NCBI GenBank assembly: GCA_022821585.1
Contig: JAJEDI010000050.1
Location: 212,421-276,420 of the forward strand
Length of the DNA stretch: 64,000 nucleotides
Direction: 5' to 3'
Source: Caldilineaceae bacterium
GTDB taxonomy: Bacteria; Chloroflexota; Anaerolineae; Caldilineales; Caldilineaceae
Shown here: positions 23,916 through 32,754 of the stretch, piece by piece
Layout: every line of letters begins with the position of its first letter
How positions within the stretch are numbered: position 1 is the stretch's first letter
The notes under the pieces: generated by a model
The model's input: the letters and a program-made list of their open reading frames with translations, nothing else
Told to the model about the DNA's origin: nothing
Database searches by the model: none
Made by a program: the position numbers and the translations under genes

Positions 23916-26120
23916 ATGTATTCAGAATTGCGTCCCTTCCACAGGATTCGAGGCTGGCAAGGCTTGTTCGTCGCGGCGGCTTTGCTCTTGTCTTTGCTTT
24001 CTCAGAGCGCTGTTGCAGGCACGACCGATGTCATGGAGCACGGGGGGCACGAATCGGACTGCGCGAGCTTTCACACGGTTACAGCCGGAGAAACGCTTAC
24101 CGGCATATCGGTAAGCACGGGGGTCTCGCTTTCGGCCCTTGCTCAAGTCAACCATCTCTCCGTTACCGACCAGGTATTGATCGGCCAGGAGCTTTGTATT
24201 CCACACGTTATCGGTGCGGCTTCGCCCGTGGCGCCTGCCGCGCCGGCCCCCACGCAGCGGGCGGGCACATCCGCCAGCTGGACCGGTAAGTACTACAACA
24301 ATCAGAACCTCAGCGGCGACCCGGTTCTGACAAGACAGGATGCGGTCATTGATTTCGACTGGGATTCCGGCAGCCCGGATACGAGCGTTACCAACGACAG
24401 TTTCAGCGTGACCTGGACGGCAAGCGTAACTTTTGAGACGGGGACCTACCGGTTCACGGCTGTTGCCGACGACGGCGTGCGCGTCTATGTGGACGACACT
24501 CTCGTGTTGGAGGACTGGAACGTTCACCCGGCAACGACCACGGTTCAAGACACTGAACTCACGGCGGGAAGTCACACGGTTAAGGTCGAATACTTCGAGG
24601 CCAGCGGCGAGGCATCGATTTCGATTTCGTGGGAGAAGCAGGTAGCGGAAACGCCCGACTGCACAATACAGCCTCATAGCAGCCTGAGTTCATTCTGGAC
24701 GCATTCATCGCTAGGTTGTGCGAGTGCGGAGGCTTCGACGATTTGGGCTGCCTGGCAGCCGTTTGAGGGCGGCAACATGATCTGGCGGCAGACTGAGGAT
24801 GCTGTGTATGTCTATGCGAATGATGGCGACTGGACGCGTTTTGAGGACAATTGGAATGAACAGGCACTCAGCAACAATCGGGGCACGCCGGCAACCGGTC
24901 TACAGTCACCTGTACGGGGATTCGGCTATTTGTGGGAAACGAATGACACCGTCTTTAACGATTTGGGTTGGGCCACGGGCGGCGAGAAAGGCTTCTGCGC
25001 CCGGATCCAGCGGTTCGAGAGAGGCATTCTGCTCATCGGCGATACAGTACAAACGTGTCACGAGAACTCACATAACTTCGCTTCAGAGACAGTTTTTGCC
25101 AAGAACGCCCTTCAGGCTTTGACAGGTGGAACGTGGAAATTCGTCTGCAGTACAGAGACTCACGGCGTATTGGAGCCCTTCTGGGATCAAGGTGAGCTTG
25201 GTTGTCCGGCCTCTGCGGGCCAGACCCTGTGGTCGGCCTGGCAAACGTTCGAGACAGGATACATGTTGTGGCGGCAGGATGAAGATGCAGTGTTTGTGTT
25301 TACTGACGAGGAGGCGTGGACTCGATTCTCGGATGACTGGGATAGCCAGACATATACGTCGACCCGAGGGACAGTCCCCGATGGCATGCACGAGCCTGTT
25401 CGGGGCTTTGGCTATCTGTGGGCAACGAACGACGATGTCCATGCGGACCTGGGCTGGGCAACGGATGTAGAGAAGGGTGCCTGCATGCTGACGCAGGCGT
25501 TCGATAACGGCACATTGTTTGCCGGCGATACCGTCCAATCCTGCTTTGAAAGCTCGACAAACCTGGTGTCGGAGACCGTGTTGGGCTCCAGTACCATTCA
25601 GGCGCTGGACGGGGGCAGCTGGGAGTTCGTGTGTGAAGTCGAAGTGCACGGGAAACTGGAGCATCTGTGGGACTATGACAGCTATGGATGTCCCGAGGCA
25701 GAGGGCGGTATTCTGTGGTCGTCATGGCAGCCGTTCCAGACCGGCCACATGATCTGGCGGGAAAACGATGATGCCGTGTTTGTATTTGTCAACGGCAGTT
25801 CCTGGGACCGACATGATGATGACTGGGACGACCAGAGCTATACGTCAGTCCGGGGCACGCCTCCTGAAGGTTTCCAGGCTCCTGTGCGAGGATTCGGTTA
25901 CCTGTGGGAGAACAGTGACGATATCTATGGCGACCTCGGCTGGGCGACGGCAGGGGAGAGAGGTTTCTGCGCGGTGTTCCAGGCGTATGCAGATGGCTTT
26001 CTTATGGTGAGCGATCAAGTAGCTTCATGTAAAGAGGGACACAGTAACTCTGCGACGGAGATCGACTTTGCTCTCCATTCTCTGAGCGCTCTTGATGATG
26101 GTACCTGGACGCTGAGGTAA
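23916..26120 (+). CDS. Secreted LysM-PA14 protein with three C-terminal ~158-aa repeats
   Basis: 734 aa. Signal peptide about 1-35 ending in SAVAG. LysM domain ~52-97 (FHTVTAGETLTGIS to LIGQELCIP), which binds peptidoglycan or chitin-like glycans. PA14-type domain ~120-240 (WTGKYYNNQNLSGDPVLTR, FTAVADDGVRVYVDD, SHTVKVEYFEASGEASISISW), normally a carbohydrate-binding beta-barrel. Three tandem modules follow at ~250-408, 410-566 and 568-734, each with an opening Cys-containing strand, SxWQxFExGxMxWRxxxDAVxVF, DDWxxQ, RGTxPxG, PVRGFGYLWExND and DLGWAT. I do not recognise this module. A terminator follows and murJ is downstream. Probably a cell-wall-attached adhesin or sensor. Confidence 0.8.
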   Translation: MYSELRPFHRIRGWQGLFVAAALLLSLLSQSAVAGTTDVMEHGGHESDCASFHTVTAGETLTGISVSTGVSLSALAQVNHLSVTDQVLIGQELCIPHVIGAASPVAPAAPAPTQRAGTSASWTGKYYNNQNLSGDPVLTRQDAVIDFDWDSGSPDTSVTNDSFSVTWTASVTFETGTYRFTAVADDGVRVYVDDTLVLEDWNVHPATTTVQDTELTAGSHTVKVEYFEASGEASISISWEKQVAETPDCTIQPHSSLSSFWTHSSLGCASAEASTIWAAWQPFEGGNMIWRQTEDAVYVYANDGDWTRFEDNWNEQALSNNRGTPATGLQSPVRGFGYLWETNDTVFNDLGWATGGEKGFCARIQRFERGILLIGDTVQTCHENSHNFASETVFAKNALQALTGGTWKFVCSTETHGVLEPFWDQGELGCPASAGQTLWSAWQTFETGYMLWRQDEDAVFVFTDEEAWTRFSDDWDSQTYTSTRGTVPDGMHEPVRGFGYLWATNDDVHADLGWATDVEKGACMLTQAFDNGTLFAGDTVQSCFESSTNLVSETVLGSSTIQALDGGSWEFVCEVEVHGKLEHLWDYDSYGCPEAEGGILWSSWQPFQTGHMIWRENDDAVFVFVNGSSWDRHDDDWDDQSYTSVRGTPPEGFQAPVRGFGYLWENSDDIYGDLGWATAGERGFCAVFQAYADGFLMVSDQVASCKEGHSNSATEIDFALHSLSALDDGTWTLR

Positions 26121-26137
26121 GAGGGTTTAGCTTTCGG

Positions 26138-26172
26138 GGAGGGGGTCGAACAGAAAGGCTCCCTCCTTTTTT
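26138..26172 (+). terminator. Intrinsic terminator after the LysM-PA14 gene
   Basis: GGAGGG (26138-26143) pairs with CCCTCC (26161-26166), followed by TTTTTT (26167-26172); stem of six to eight pairs with a 17-base loop. It starts 18 bases after the stop codon. Confidence 0.65.
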
Positions 26173-26205
26173 GCGGTTGTCTCTTCGCTGCCTGGCGGCG
26201 GTCAG

Positions 26206-27777
26206 ATGAATCTCTCGAAATCCCGCACGCCGCATCTGGTCCGCTCCTCCTTTCTCGTCTTCTTCATCTTCGGGCTGGACAAAATAACGGGCTTTGTCAA
26301 GCTACTGCTGACGACCAGGCTCTTTGGTACAGGTCCGGAGATAGACGCCTTTGCCACGGCCAATCAGCTGCCAGAGCTCCTTCTGGCATTGCTTGCTGCC
26401 GGGGCCCTCTCGGCGGCGTTTATCCCTGTCTACACAGGATACTTGACCCGGTCACGGCGCCAGGACGCGGAATCGCTGGCAGGAACTGTGCTGACTCTGA
26501 CTATAGTCGTAGTGGGCGCAGCCTGTTTCCTGGCGATCCTGGCGGCGCCCTGGCTGGTACGGGTTGTACTGGCTCCCCATTTTCCTGCCGAGACCCAGCA
26601 ACTCACCACTCAGATGATGCGGATCTTCCTGGCGGCCGCGGGGTTGATCAGTGTCTCCGGTGTGTTCGGCAGCGTGCTCCATTCTCACCAGCACTTTCTG
26701 ACGCCGGCATTGGGAAGGGTATTGATCGACCTGGGACAGATTGCGGGCATGATCCTGCTCGTGCCGGTTTTGGGCGTCTACGGAATGGCCTGGGGCAGCG
26801 TTCTGGGTGCGGCGCTGACGGTCCTCGTGCAGGTTCCGGCACTGATGCGACAGAGAGTGCGCCTGCGGTTACAGATCAGTTTGCGGCTTGAAGGTGTTAG
26901 GGAGGTATTGCGATTGATGGGCCCGCGTATCGTGACGCTGGGCGCCTTTCAGGCGGTGGACCTGGTATTCATACGTCTGGCTTCAGCATTGCCGGCAGGC
27001 AGCATCGCCGCATTTCACTACGCCATGCTGGTGATGCTGTCGATGCCCAAATCTCTTTTTGGCGCAGCGATTTCGACAGTGATCTTTCCGACGATGGCCG
27101 AGCAGTACAATTTGGGATCGGGGCAACGGCTGCGCCAGACGGTCACGCATGGATTGCGGGCGACGTGGCTGCTGCTGCTGCCGGCCGGGGTAGGCCTACT
27201 GGTCCTGGGCAGGCCGGCAGTGGCATTCTTGCTGGAACGGGGGGAATTCGGGCCTGAATCAACTGCACTGGTCTATCTCTTGATGGCAATCTTTTCGGTG
27301 CGCCTGCTGGGCGAAGCATCGTACGACGTGCTCACACTGACTTTTTTCGCCCAGCACAACACTCACGTGCCGATGTGGGCGACGCTTGTTTGGGCGGTGG
27401 TGAATGCCGGTCTGAGCGTAATTCTTGTCGGACCGTTCGGGATTGCCGGCTTGGCTTGGGCCACTTCAGTTGCAGGGGCGGTCCTGGCGGCGGCGATGTT
27501 TGGGCTAAATGTGCGAGTGGGCGGCGTGGACGTTTCGATGCTGGCGGCTACCCTGGGACGCGCACTGGCGAGCAGCCTGGGAATGTGCGGCGTCGTGTTG
27601 CTGCTGCACCAACTGCGGATGCCGCCCGTGCTCTTCATACTGGCCAGCGCTAGCGGGGGCGGGTTTGCGTTTTTCGGAATCTATGTACTGCTGGGCGGCA
27701 GGGAGGTCCTGACGGTGTTTGGGCACCTGCGCCGCGGGCTGCAGGGCGGGACCGGTTTGGCGGTCCGATCAGATTGA
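26206..27777 (+). CDS. murJ: Lipid II flippase MurJ (MviN family)
   Basis: 523 aa, about 14 membrane helices, the MOP-superfamily size for MurJ. Recognisable family segments: SFLVFFIFGLDKITGFVKLLLTTRLFG (helix 1 with its charged residues), AFATANQLPELLLALLAAGALSAAFIPVY, and PKSLFGAAISTVIFPTMAEQ near residue 285, a hallmark of MurJ. It moves undecaprenyl-PP-MurNAc-peptide-GlcNAc across the cytoplasmic membrane for peptidoglycan synthesis. A related lipid-linked oligosaccharide flippase remains possible because several Chloroflexota carry MurJ paralogs. It begins 33 bases after the upstream terminator, so it has its own promoter or depends on read-through. Confidence 0.85.
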   Translation: MNLSKSRTPHLVRSSFLVFFIFGLDKITGFVKLLLTTRLFGTGPEIDAFATANQLPELLLALLAAGALSAAFIPVYTGYLTRSRRQDAESLAGTVLTLTIVVVGAACFLAILAAPWLVRVVLAPHFPAETQQLTTQMMRIFLAAAGLISVSGVFGSVLHSHQHFLTPALGRVLIDLGQIAGMILLVPVLGVYGMAWGSVLGAALTVLVQVPALMRQRVRLRLQISLRLEGVREVLRLMGPRIVTLGAFQAVDLVFIRLASALPAGSIAAFHYAMLVMLSMPKSLFGAAISTVIFPTMAEQYNLGSGQRLRQTVTHGLRATWLLLLPAGVGLLVLGRPAVAFLLERGEFGPESTALVYLLMAIFSVRLLGEASYDVLTLTFFAQHNTHVPMWATLVWAVVNAGLSVILVGPFGIAGLAWATSVAGAVLAAAMFGLNVRVGGVDVSMLAATLGRALASSLGMCGVVLLLHQLRMPPVLFILASASGGGFAFFGIYVLLGGREVLTVFGHLRRGLQGGTGLAVRSD

Positions 27778-27809
27778 CAGGCCGGTAGCGGTCATCTACG
27801 CGTCCGGTC

Positions 27810-28595
27810 CTAGACTCCCAGCACAACGCGTTGCGCTTCGCTGATACGGGCGGCGGTCTCGGGTCGGAACAGGGCGCGCTGGTCGGTCTGTGACTTTAGG
27901 TCGCGGCGACAGTAGTAGCAGTGGAGCGCGCGGCGGGGGCTGTCCGATCGGTTGACGGTTCCCCCGTGCCAGGTGAAGGCGTTGAAAACGAAGACCGTGC
28001 CGGCTTTGCCCTGCACGAGGATCTCGTCGGGGTGGGGCGCCCTCGGATCCTCCATACCCTCGCCAGGATCCACGCCAAAGAGGTGTGAACCGGGAACAAG
28101 ACGGGTGGCGCCGTTTTCGGGCGTGAAGTCGCTCAGCAGCCAGATTGAATTGCACACATTGTAGCGCCGGCGGCCGTCTTTCAATTCAGGCGCAAAGTCT
28201 GCGCTGTTATGGGATCCGTCACAGTGCAGGGCCTGCAGGCCATGGCCCGGAAGGGCGGCGCGCGCGTTGAGGGAGGAAAGTTTCAGATCGCCGTCGAGGA
28301 CATGGGCCATGGCCGCCAACACCTTCGGGTTGGCCCAGACCTGATCGAACAGCGGATCCTTGTTTGCCAGGTTGGCGAGCCGGTCGGTGCCGTCCTCCTG
28401 GTGCACCTCCTTGCCGGCGTCCTCGCCTTCTTCGTCTTCCAACTCCTGTAGGCGATTACGAAGCGCCTGCACCTGCGCCGGCGTCAGAATACCCGGAATC
28501 GGCAGGTAACCGTCCTCATCGAGGGACCTTTTTTCGCCGGCCGATAGCGTGTCGTCGCGCACGCCGAGAGAATACAAAGCGGTTTTGATGTCCAT
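27810..28595 (-). CDS. Phytanoyl-CoA dioxygenase (PhyH) family protein
   Basis: 261 aa from the ATG at 28595 (the track GTG is one codon earlier). Fe(II)/2-oxoglutarate dioxygenase fold: the metal triad is His and Asp in LHCDGSHN near residue 123 and the distal His in FTWHGGTVN near 215; the 2-oxoglutarate Arg is probably in SPRRALHCYY. N-terminal DEDGYLPIPGILTPAQVQALR is typical of PhyH proteins. They hydroxylate acyl-CoAs, ectoine, modified amino acids or sugars; the substrate is not deducible. It is the last gene of a leftward run with two Gfo/Idh/MocA oxidoreductases, so a small polar or sugar-derived substrate is likely. Confidence 0.82.
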   Translation of the reverse strand: MDIKTALYSLGVRDDTLSAGEKRSLDEDGYLPIPGILTPAQVQALRNRLQELEDEEGEDAGKEVHQEDGTDRLANLANKDPLFDQVWANPKVLAAMAHVLDGDLKLSSLNARAALPGHGLQALHCDGSHNSADFAPELKDGRRRYNVCNSIWLLSDFTPENGATRLVPGSHLFGVDPGEGMEDPRAPHPDEILVQGKAGTVFVFNAFTWHGGTVNRSDSPRRALHCYYCRRDLKSQTDQRALFRPETAARISEAQRVVLGV

Positions 28596-28620
28596 CACCC
28601 TCTTGCCCCCGTTTCGGTGC

Positions 28621-29766
28621 TTAGCCCAATCGCCAAGCGTCTGTGTCGACCTGTTCGAGCTGACCGGTGGCGGCCGAGCGCACGCCTGCGTCCAGAATGG
28701 CCATTACTTCCAGATTGAATTCGAGGTCCAGCGTCTGGTGCAAGGGATCGCCGGTCTGCAGCCGGTGAATGAACTCCTGCGCGATGTCGGACCGGTCGGC
28801 AGGAATGGGATGACAACTGTGTAATTCGGTCCGACCTGCACCCCTTTCTATCCTTACTTTGGGAGACTCGCCAGGTTTCTCCTTGTCGACCACCAGGGTG
28901 CCTTCCGTCCCATAGACGATGGGCCCGGGGGATACGCCGTGGTCGAGGGTCGTCCAGGAGGCTTCACAAAGTGCCATTGCCTGGGGGAAGCGCACGATCA
29001 TGGCGGCGTTGTCCTCGGCATCGCCCCATTTGCTGTTCAGATTGGCGCGCATGCCCATGGCGGCAGTGGCGGGCTCGCCCACGAGCCAGCGAGCAACGAG
29101 CGAGCCGTAACAGCAGTAGTCGAGCATGACGCCACCGCCGGCGGCTGACTGATGCCACCATGTGGCGCCGCGTTCGACGCCTGACAGTTTGCGAGGGAGG
29201 GCACGGCCTTCCTCGTCGCCGCCCGGATGGGAGACGCCCGCCCCCAGCGGGCCGAGGTGGCCGCCGCGGAACTTGACGGTCAACACGCGACCGATTGCGC
29301 CGCTGTCTATCAACTCTTTTGCTTTGTGGGAGGCGGGTTGCCACGTAGTCGGCCAGTTGACGATCAGTTCGATTCCGGCGGCGCGGGCTGAGCGGGCCAT
29401 ACGCAGGCCGTCAGCCAGAGAGGAGGCCATGGGCTTTTCGACCAAGACATGTACGCCCTTGTGCGCACAGGCTTCCACCACTTCCGGATGCTGCGCGTTT
29501 TCGGAGCAGCAGACTACGATATCTAGTGACTCCTGCGCCAGCATCTCTTTGTAATCGTCATAGGCCTTTGGCATCCCCAGATCGTCCAGGGCATGGCGCA
29601 GGTTCCAGTCTCGCGTATAGTGGGCCGTGCGCAGTTCGGGGACCAGCCGCGGCGTGTCGGCGCATGCCGCCAGTTCGGCCTGGGGGTGGGCGGCGAAGCA
29701 CTCGACCAGATGGTTGATATGCATGTGGGCAAAGCCAATGACGCCAATACGGAAGTTTTTCGCCAT
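28621..29766 (-). CDS. Gfo/Idh/MocA family oxidoreductase A
   Basis: 381 aa from the ATG at 29766, which has TTGGAGA eight bases upstream. N-terminal Rossmann domain (FRIGVIGFAHMHINHLVECF), with the dinucleotide glycine motif in a less common GFAHMH form, and the canonical EKP box in VLVEKPMASS that carries the catalytic/cofactor Lys. The C-terminal beta-sheet domain follows (GGGVMLDYCCYGSLVARWL). Such enzymes oxidise or reduce sugar hydroxyls with NAD(P)(H), for example inositols and glycosides. It is adjacent to PhyH downstream; upstream are a VapB-like ORF and the second oxidoreductase on the same strand. Confidence 0.85.
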   Translation of the reverse strand: MAKNFRIGVIGFAHMHINHLVECFAAHPQAELAACADTPRLVPELRTAHYTRDWNLRHALDDLGMPKAYDDYKEMLAQESLDIVVCCSENAQHPEVVEACAHKGVHVLVEKPMASSLADGLRMARSARAAGIELIVNWPTTWQPASHKAKELIDSGAIGRVLTVKFRGGHLGPLGAGVSHPGGDEEGRALPRKLSGVERGATWWHQSAAGGGVMLDYCCYGSLVARWLVGEPATAAMGMRANLNSKWGDAEDNAAMIVRFPQAMALCEASWTTLDHGVSPGPIVYGTEGTLVVDKEKPGESPKVRIERGAGRTELHSCHPIPADRSDIAQEFIHRLQTGDPLHQTLDLEFNLEVMAILDAGVRSAATGQLEQVDTDAWRLG

Positions 29767-29798
29767 GGACAGTTCTCCAATACTGGGGTTGCTGAATC

Positions 29799-30011
29799 TT
29801 AGTTCGCCTTGACTGGTGCGCAAGACAGGCGCATGGTCTCCAAGTTGCCTTCCCATTGCAGTTGGCCGCGCAAGCTGCGAACTTTTTCCTGCGACTTCAA
29901 CCTTACAAGCAGACGCAAAGCGTTTTCGATCAGTTCACGCTCTGAGTTCGCTCCTGAACAGGACATCGCGTCCTCCATCAACTTTTCGTCAAGTTCTATG
30001 TTGGGACGCAT
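29799..30011 (-). CDS. Solitary VapB-family type II antitoxin
   Basis: 70 aa. The N-terminal strand MRPNIELDEKLMEDAM, ELIENALRLLVRLKSQEK helix region and SLRGQLQWEGNLETMR are characteristic of VapB antitoxins of the ribbon-helix-helix/DUF2191 group, which bind their operator and neutralise a partner PIN-domain RNase (VapC). Here the partner that normally overlaps the vapB end is absent: the next ORF 33 bases downstream is an oxidoreductase. It may be a remnant, may act on a toxin elsewhere, or may have been kept as a local regulator. Its placement inside the catabolic cluster is odd. Confidence 0.72.
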   Translation of the reverse strand: MRPNIELDEKLMEDAMSCSGANSERELIENALRLLVRLKSQEKVRSLRGQLQWEGNLETMRLSCAPVKAN

Positions 30012-30127
30012 TCGAATTCTTCGCTGATTGCAGACTACTCACAGTACGCGGGAGAGTACCGGCGCTGACAGAACTGGGGCTGCTCAAGCTGCTGAAAGCG
30101 GAGTCGAAGGCCAGGCCGACGAATCCG

Positions 30128-31237
30128 CTAGAAGGTCGTCCGCAAGGCCTGGGCCGTTCCTGACTGCGCCGAGCGGTAGGCGCCGTCGAAAATCTCGATG
30201 ACGTGGCGGGCGTGCTCTGGTGTGGAGGTGGTGGGGATGTCCTCGCGGATCCAGTCGACGAGCTGCATCACATCCTCGTAGACGTGCGCTTCCTCGAGTC
30301 CGCGATGGTCGCCGACCACATGGGGCAATGAGGCGTTCAGGTCGATCGCTTCTTCCAACTCGCGGCCCGGATAGGCGAAGGGTTCGCCATTGAGCATTCC
30401 TCCATTTATAACCCCTTCAGTTCCGAAAATCAGCGGACGGCCCATATTGGGGAGACCGCCGGCGGCCACGCCGTAAACGAAGGCGAAGAGGCTGTCGCCA
30501 AAGTCAAGAACCATCAGCGTATTGTCGTCCATGTCGGTCGGTAACATCTCGCCGTAGAATTCCCGCTCTTTCACGCGCACGCCTGAGAACGCGGTTACAC
30601 CCTTGGCGGGCCCGAGAATCCCTGTCATGGCGTGCAGGCCGTAGACAGTCATATCGTAGAGCGGACCGCCACCGGGCTTGCGAAAATACCAGGCGGGGTT
30701 GACATTGGTCAGGGGATCGTCGCCACCGCGAACGCGTTCGGTTTCGTGGTAGCGACCGAAGGCAGCGCCAGTGACAGCCCAGGTCAGTCTTCCCAGTACA
30801 CCTTCTTCGATCATCTCCTTGACTCGCTGATGGGCCGGCCGCAGCATTTCACCAGGACAGGACACTACTTTGACCCCTTTGGCCGCAGCCGCGGCGATCA
30901 GTTGATCGGCTTCGTCGACGGTCGTTGTCATTGACTTGTTGAAATGAATGTGGAGGCCGGCATCGACGCACTGCATCCCCTGTTCAAAGTGCAGACCGAT
31001 TGGCGATGCGATTGAAACTGCGTCGACTTTGCCTGAGTCCAGGAGTTGCTCCGCGCTGGCGTAGAAATTGGGGACGCCGAACCTGGCCGCGGCCGCTTCG
31101 GCCCTGTCGACGACGGGGTCGCACACAGCGGTCACATTGACCCGGTCCTGCACATCTTCCATGGTCAGGTGGGGCAGCAGCCCGCGAATCGAAATGCTAC
31201 CGGTGCCGATGATTCCCAAACGGACTATGTCTGTCAT
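30128..31237 (-). CDS. Gfo/Idh/MocA family oxidoreductase B
   Basis: 369 aa. Rossmann domain IGTGSISIRGLLPHL (GxGxxx) and AVCDPVVDRAEAAA, with a C-terminal alpha/beta domain typical of the family (GGGPLYDMTVYGLHAMTGILG). The usual EKP motif reads HFNKSM, keeping the Lys but losing Glu and Pro. This departs from most family members and may affect cofactor geometry. Probably an NAD(P)-dependent sugar or sugar-acid dehydrogenase. It lies between the VapB-like gene and an NAD-dependent epimerase, all leftward with short gaps. Confidence 0.82.
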   Translation of the reverse strand: MTDIVRLGIIGTGSISIRGLLPHLTMEDVQDRVNVTAVCDPVVDRAEAAAARFGVPNFYASAEQLLDSGKVDAVSIASPIGLHFEQGMQCVDAGLHIHFNKSMTTTVDEADQLIAAAAAKGVKVVSCPGEMLRPAHQRVKEMIEEGVLGRLTWAVTGAAFGRYHETERVRGGDDPLTNVNPAWYFRKPGGGPLYDMTVYGLHAMTGILGPAKGVTAFSGVRVKEREFYGEMLPTDMDDNTLMVLDFGDSLFAFVYGVAAGGLPNMGRPLIFGTEGVINGGMLNGEPFAYPGRELEEAIDLNASLPHVVGDHRGLEEAHVYEDVMQLVDWIREDIPTTSTPEHARHVIEIFDGAYRSAQSGTAQALRTTF

Positions 31238-31306
31238 CTTGTTCTACTCGTTATTGTGTGAAAAGGCGGGATTGCGTGAAATTGGACAGTTTGGATTGAA
31301 ATGGTG

Positions 31307-32194
31307 TTATGAATTTCGCCATGTGGTGCGGTGCCGCCAACCGACGGCCTGCTTGAGTTTGTCGTTGGACAGCAGAGACTGGTTTCCCTCGAGGCTGGCG
31401 GCTAAGGGAGCAAGTCCTGGGTTGAAGCGCTCCACAAGCTCTTTTGTTGGTTCAAGCGCGGTGGTGTCGTCGGCGTTGAGGAAGTAAACATCGTGAACGG
31501 GCAGGTCGGGCGCGGCCTCCATGAGCAGACGGTGGGCGCCGGCAACATCTTCGCTTCCGACCCAGCAGTATAGCCAGGGATTCCACGCAGTGGCGGGCCT
31601 GACTTGGGAAGCCATCTGGCGACGGCGCTGCGGGGAGCAGACGCCGGCGATGCGGGTGACGTAAGTGCGAATGCCGTAAGACCGGCTGAATGATGCGAGC
31701 AGGTCTTCTCCGGCGCGCTTGGAGTAGCTGTAAGAGTCTTCGGGAAAGGTAGGGTGGGACTCGTCGATGGGTAAGAAGTCGATGGGAAAGGGCGTGTCGC
31801 TGATGCGGAACCCATGCCCAAGGGCACAGTTGCTGCCGGCCATCACGACAGTTTTCACGCCGGCTTCGACGGCAGCCTGCATCAGGTAGTAGGTGCCGAG
31901 CATGTTGCTGCGGAAGGTCGCGTCGAATGGCAGGCCTTCCTCTTCGACCCGCCCTTTCATCGCCGGATGGTCGGTGGGCCAAGGCTGGGCACCGATGTGC
32001 TGGATGGCGTCCACCCCGGCTACGGCCCGCCGGCAGTCCTCCCAGCCGGCTAGGTCACCACAGACCCATGGAAACCGCGTGAACTCGGAATCAGGGCGGC
32101 TGCGAGACATCAACACCAGGTCGTATTCTTGTGCGAGTGCACGGATAACATATGCACCCAGCTCACCGCTGGCGCCGGTGATGAGTACTTTCAT
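31307..32194 (-). CDS. NAD-dependent epimerase/dehydratase (extended SDR)
   Basis: 295 aa. Extended SDR: NAD-binding LITGASGELGAYVIRAL (GxxGxxG) at the N-terminus, VMAGSNCALGHG carrying the Ser-type residue, and the YSYSK motif (catalytic Tyr-x3-Lys) near residue 158. It resembles uronate dehydrogenase-like and UDP-sugar epimerase-like proteins; its short length and lack of nucleotide-specific signatures fit a free sugar or uronate substrate better. Directly preceded by a promoter with a palindromic operator candidate and followed by Gfo/Idh/MocA enzyme B, so it probably opens the leftward operon. Confidence 0.82.
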   Translation of the reverse strand: MKVLITGASGELGAYVIRALAQEYDLVLMSRSRPDSEFTRFPWVCGDLAGWEDCRRAVAGVDAIQHIGAQPWPTDHPAMKGRVEEEGLPFDATFRSNMLGTYYLMQAAVEAGVKTVVMAGSNCALGHGFRISDTPFPIDFLPIDESHPTFPEDSYSYSKRAGEDLLASFSRSYGIRTYVTRIAGVCSPQRRRQMASQVRPATAWNPWLYCWVGSEDVAGAHRLLMEAAPDLPVHDVYFLNADDTTALEPTKELVERFNPGLAPLAASLEGNQSLLSNDKLKQAVGWRHRTTWRNS

Positions 32195-32227
32195 GTTGCG
32201 TTTTCGGTGCGGAGGTCGGTTTGAGAG

Positions 32228-32257
32228 ATTGTATCATGGTTGCCAAGGGGCAATCAA
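32228..32257 (-). promoter_or_regulatory. Promoter of the NAD-epimerase gene
   Basis: Minus strand TTGATT (32257-32252), 18-base spacer, TACAAT (32233-32228). The -10 hexamer lies 34 bases before the ATG at 32194. Confidence 0.55.
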
Positions 32258-32263
32258 GGATTT

Positions 32264-32279
32264 CTGACAATTCTGTCAG
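32264..32279. promoter_or_regulatory. Inverted-repeat operator candidate
   Basis: CTGACAATTCTGTCAG: perfect 6-bp arms CTGACA/TGTCAG around ATTC, ending six bases upstream of the -35 of the epimerase promoter. The position suits an activator or a repressor that blocks polymerase. On the plus strand GGTTTTT follows, but no rightward transcript needs a terminator here. Confidence 0.45.
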
Positions 32280-32710
32280 GGTTTTTCCCGCATGCGTGTT
32301 GTGGCGAACAAAACCTGTCGATCCGCGAAATCACGCGAAGTGCCGCGAAGAATATCAAATGTCGCGCCAAAAGGGAGATTTCGGCGCGACTTTCCGAATC
32401 GTTCATCGCCGTGTCTGTTGGATACCTAGAGGACAGATTACGGGCATTTGTTTATTGGATACTGCAAGCGTCTTCTTGCTCTTCTGTTTCGACAATGTTG
32501 AGCGTTTTCATGGTGACAATTGATGCTGCTAACACCAGTATACCATGAAATTGACGGCCTTTTTGGCTTTGTTGGGAGAATTCTCAAATCCGAGGAGTTG
32601 TTAACCAGGGAAGGACGTAGTCGGGTCGTTCACGGGCCGGCCTTTTTTGCCGGGTGACGTGTCGACCGTTGTTTCAGGTTCGCTGTAATTCGAGAACAAA
32701 GCGGGTGACA

Positions 32711-32743
32711 GGGCACCCACAAGGGGTGCCCTGCCCCTACGGG
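32711..32743 (+). repeat. Palindromic intergenic repeat, single copy
   Basis: GGGCACCCACAAGGGGTGCCC followed by TGCCCCTACGGG; same family as the array at 16357 and the copies at 54344 and 63857. Confidence 0.75.
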
Positions 32744-32754
32744 TATTGGGGGCG

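Larger units (their letters stand above)
32195..32754. other. Intergenic region (560 bp) with promoter, operator and one palindromic repeat
   Basis: The left part holds the epimerase promoter and operator candidate. The middle (32300-32600) is comparatively AT-rich and contains no convincing gene. A single GGGCACCCACAAGGGGTGCCC-type palindrome sits at 32711-32743, next to the end of the TIM-barrel gene. Confidence 0.55.
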
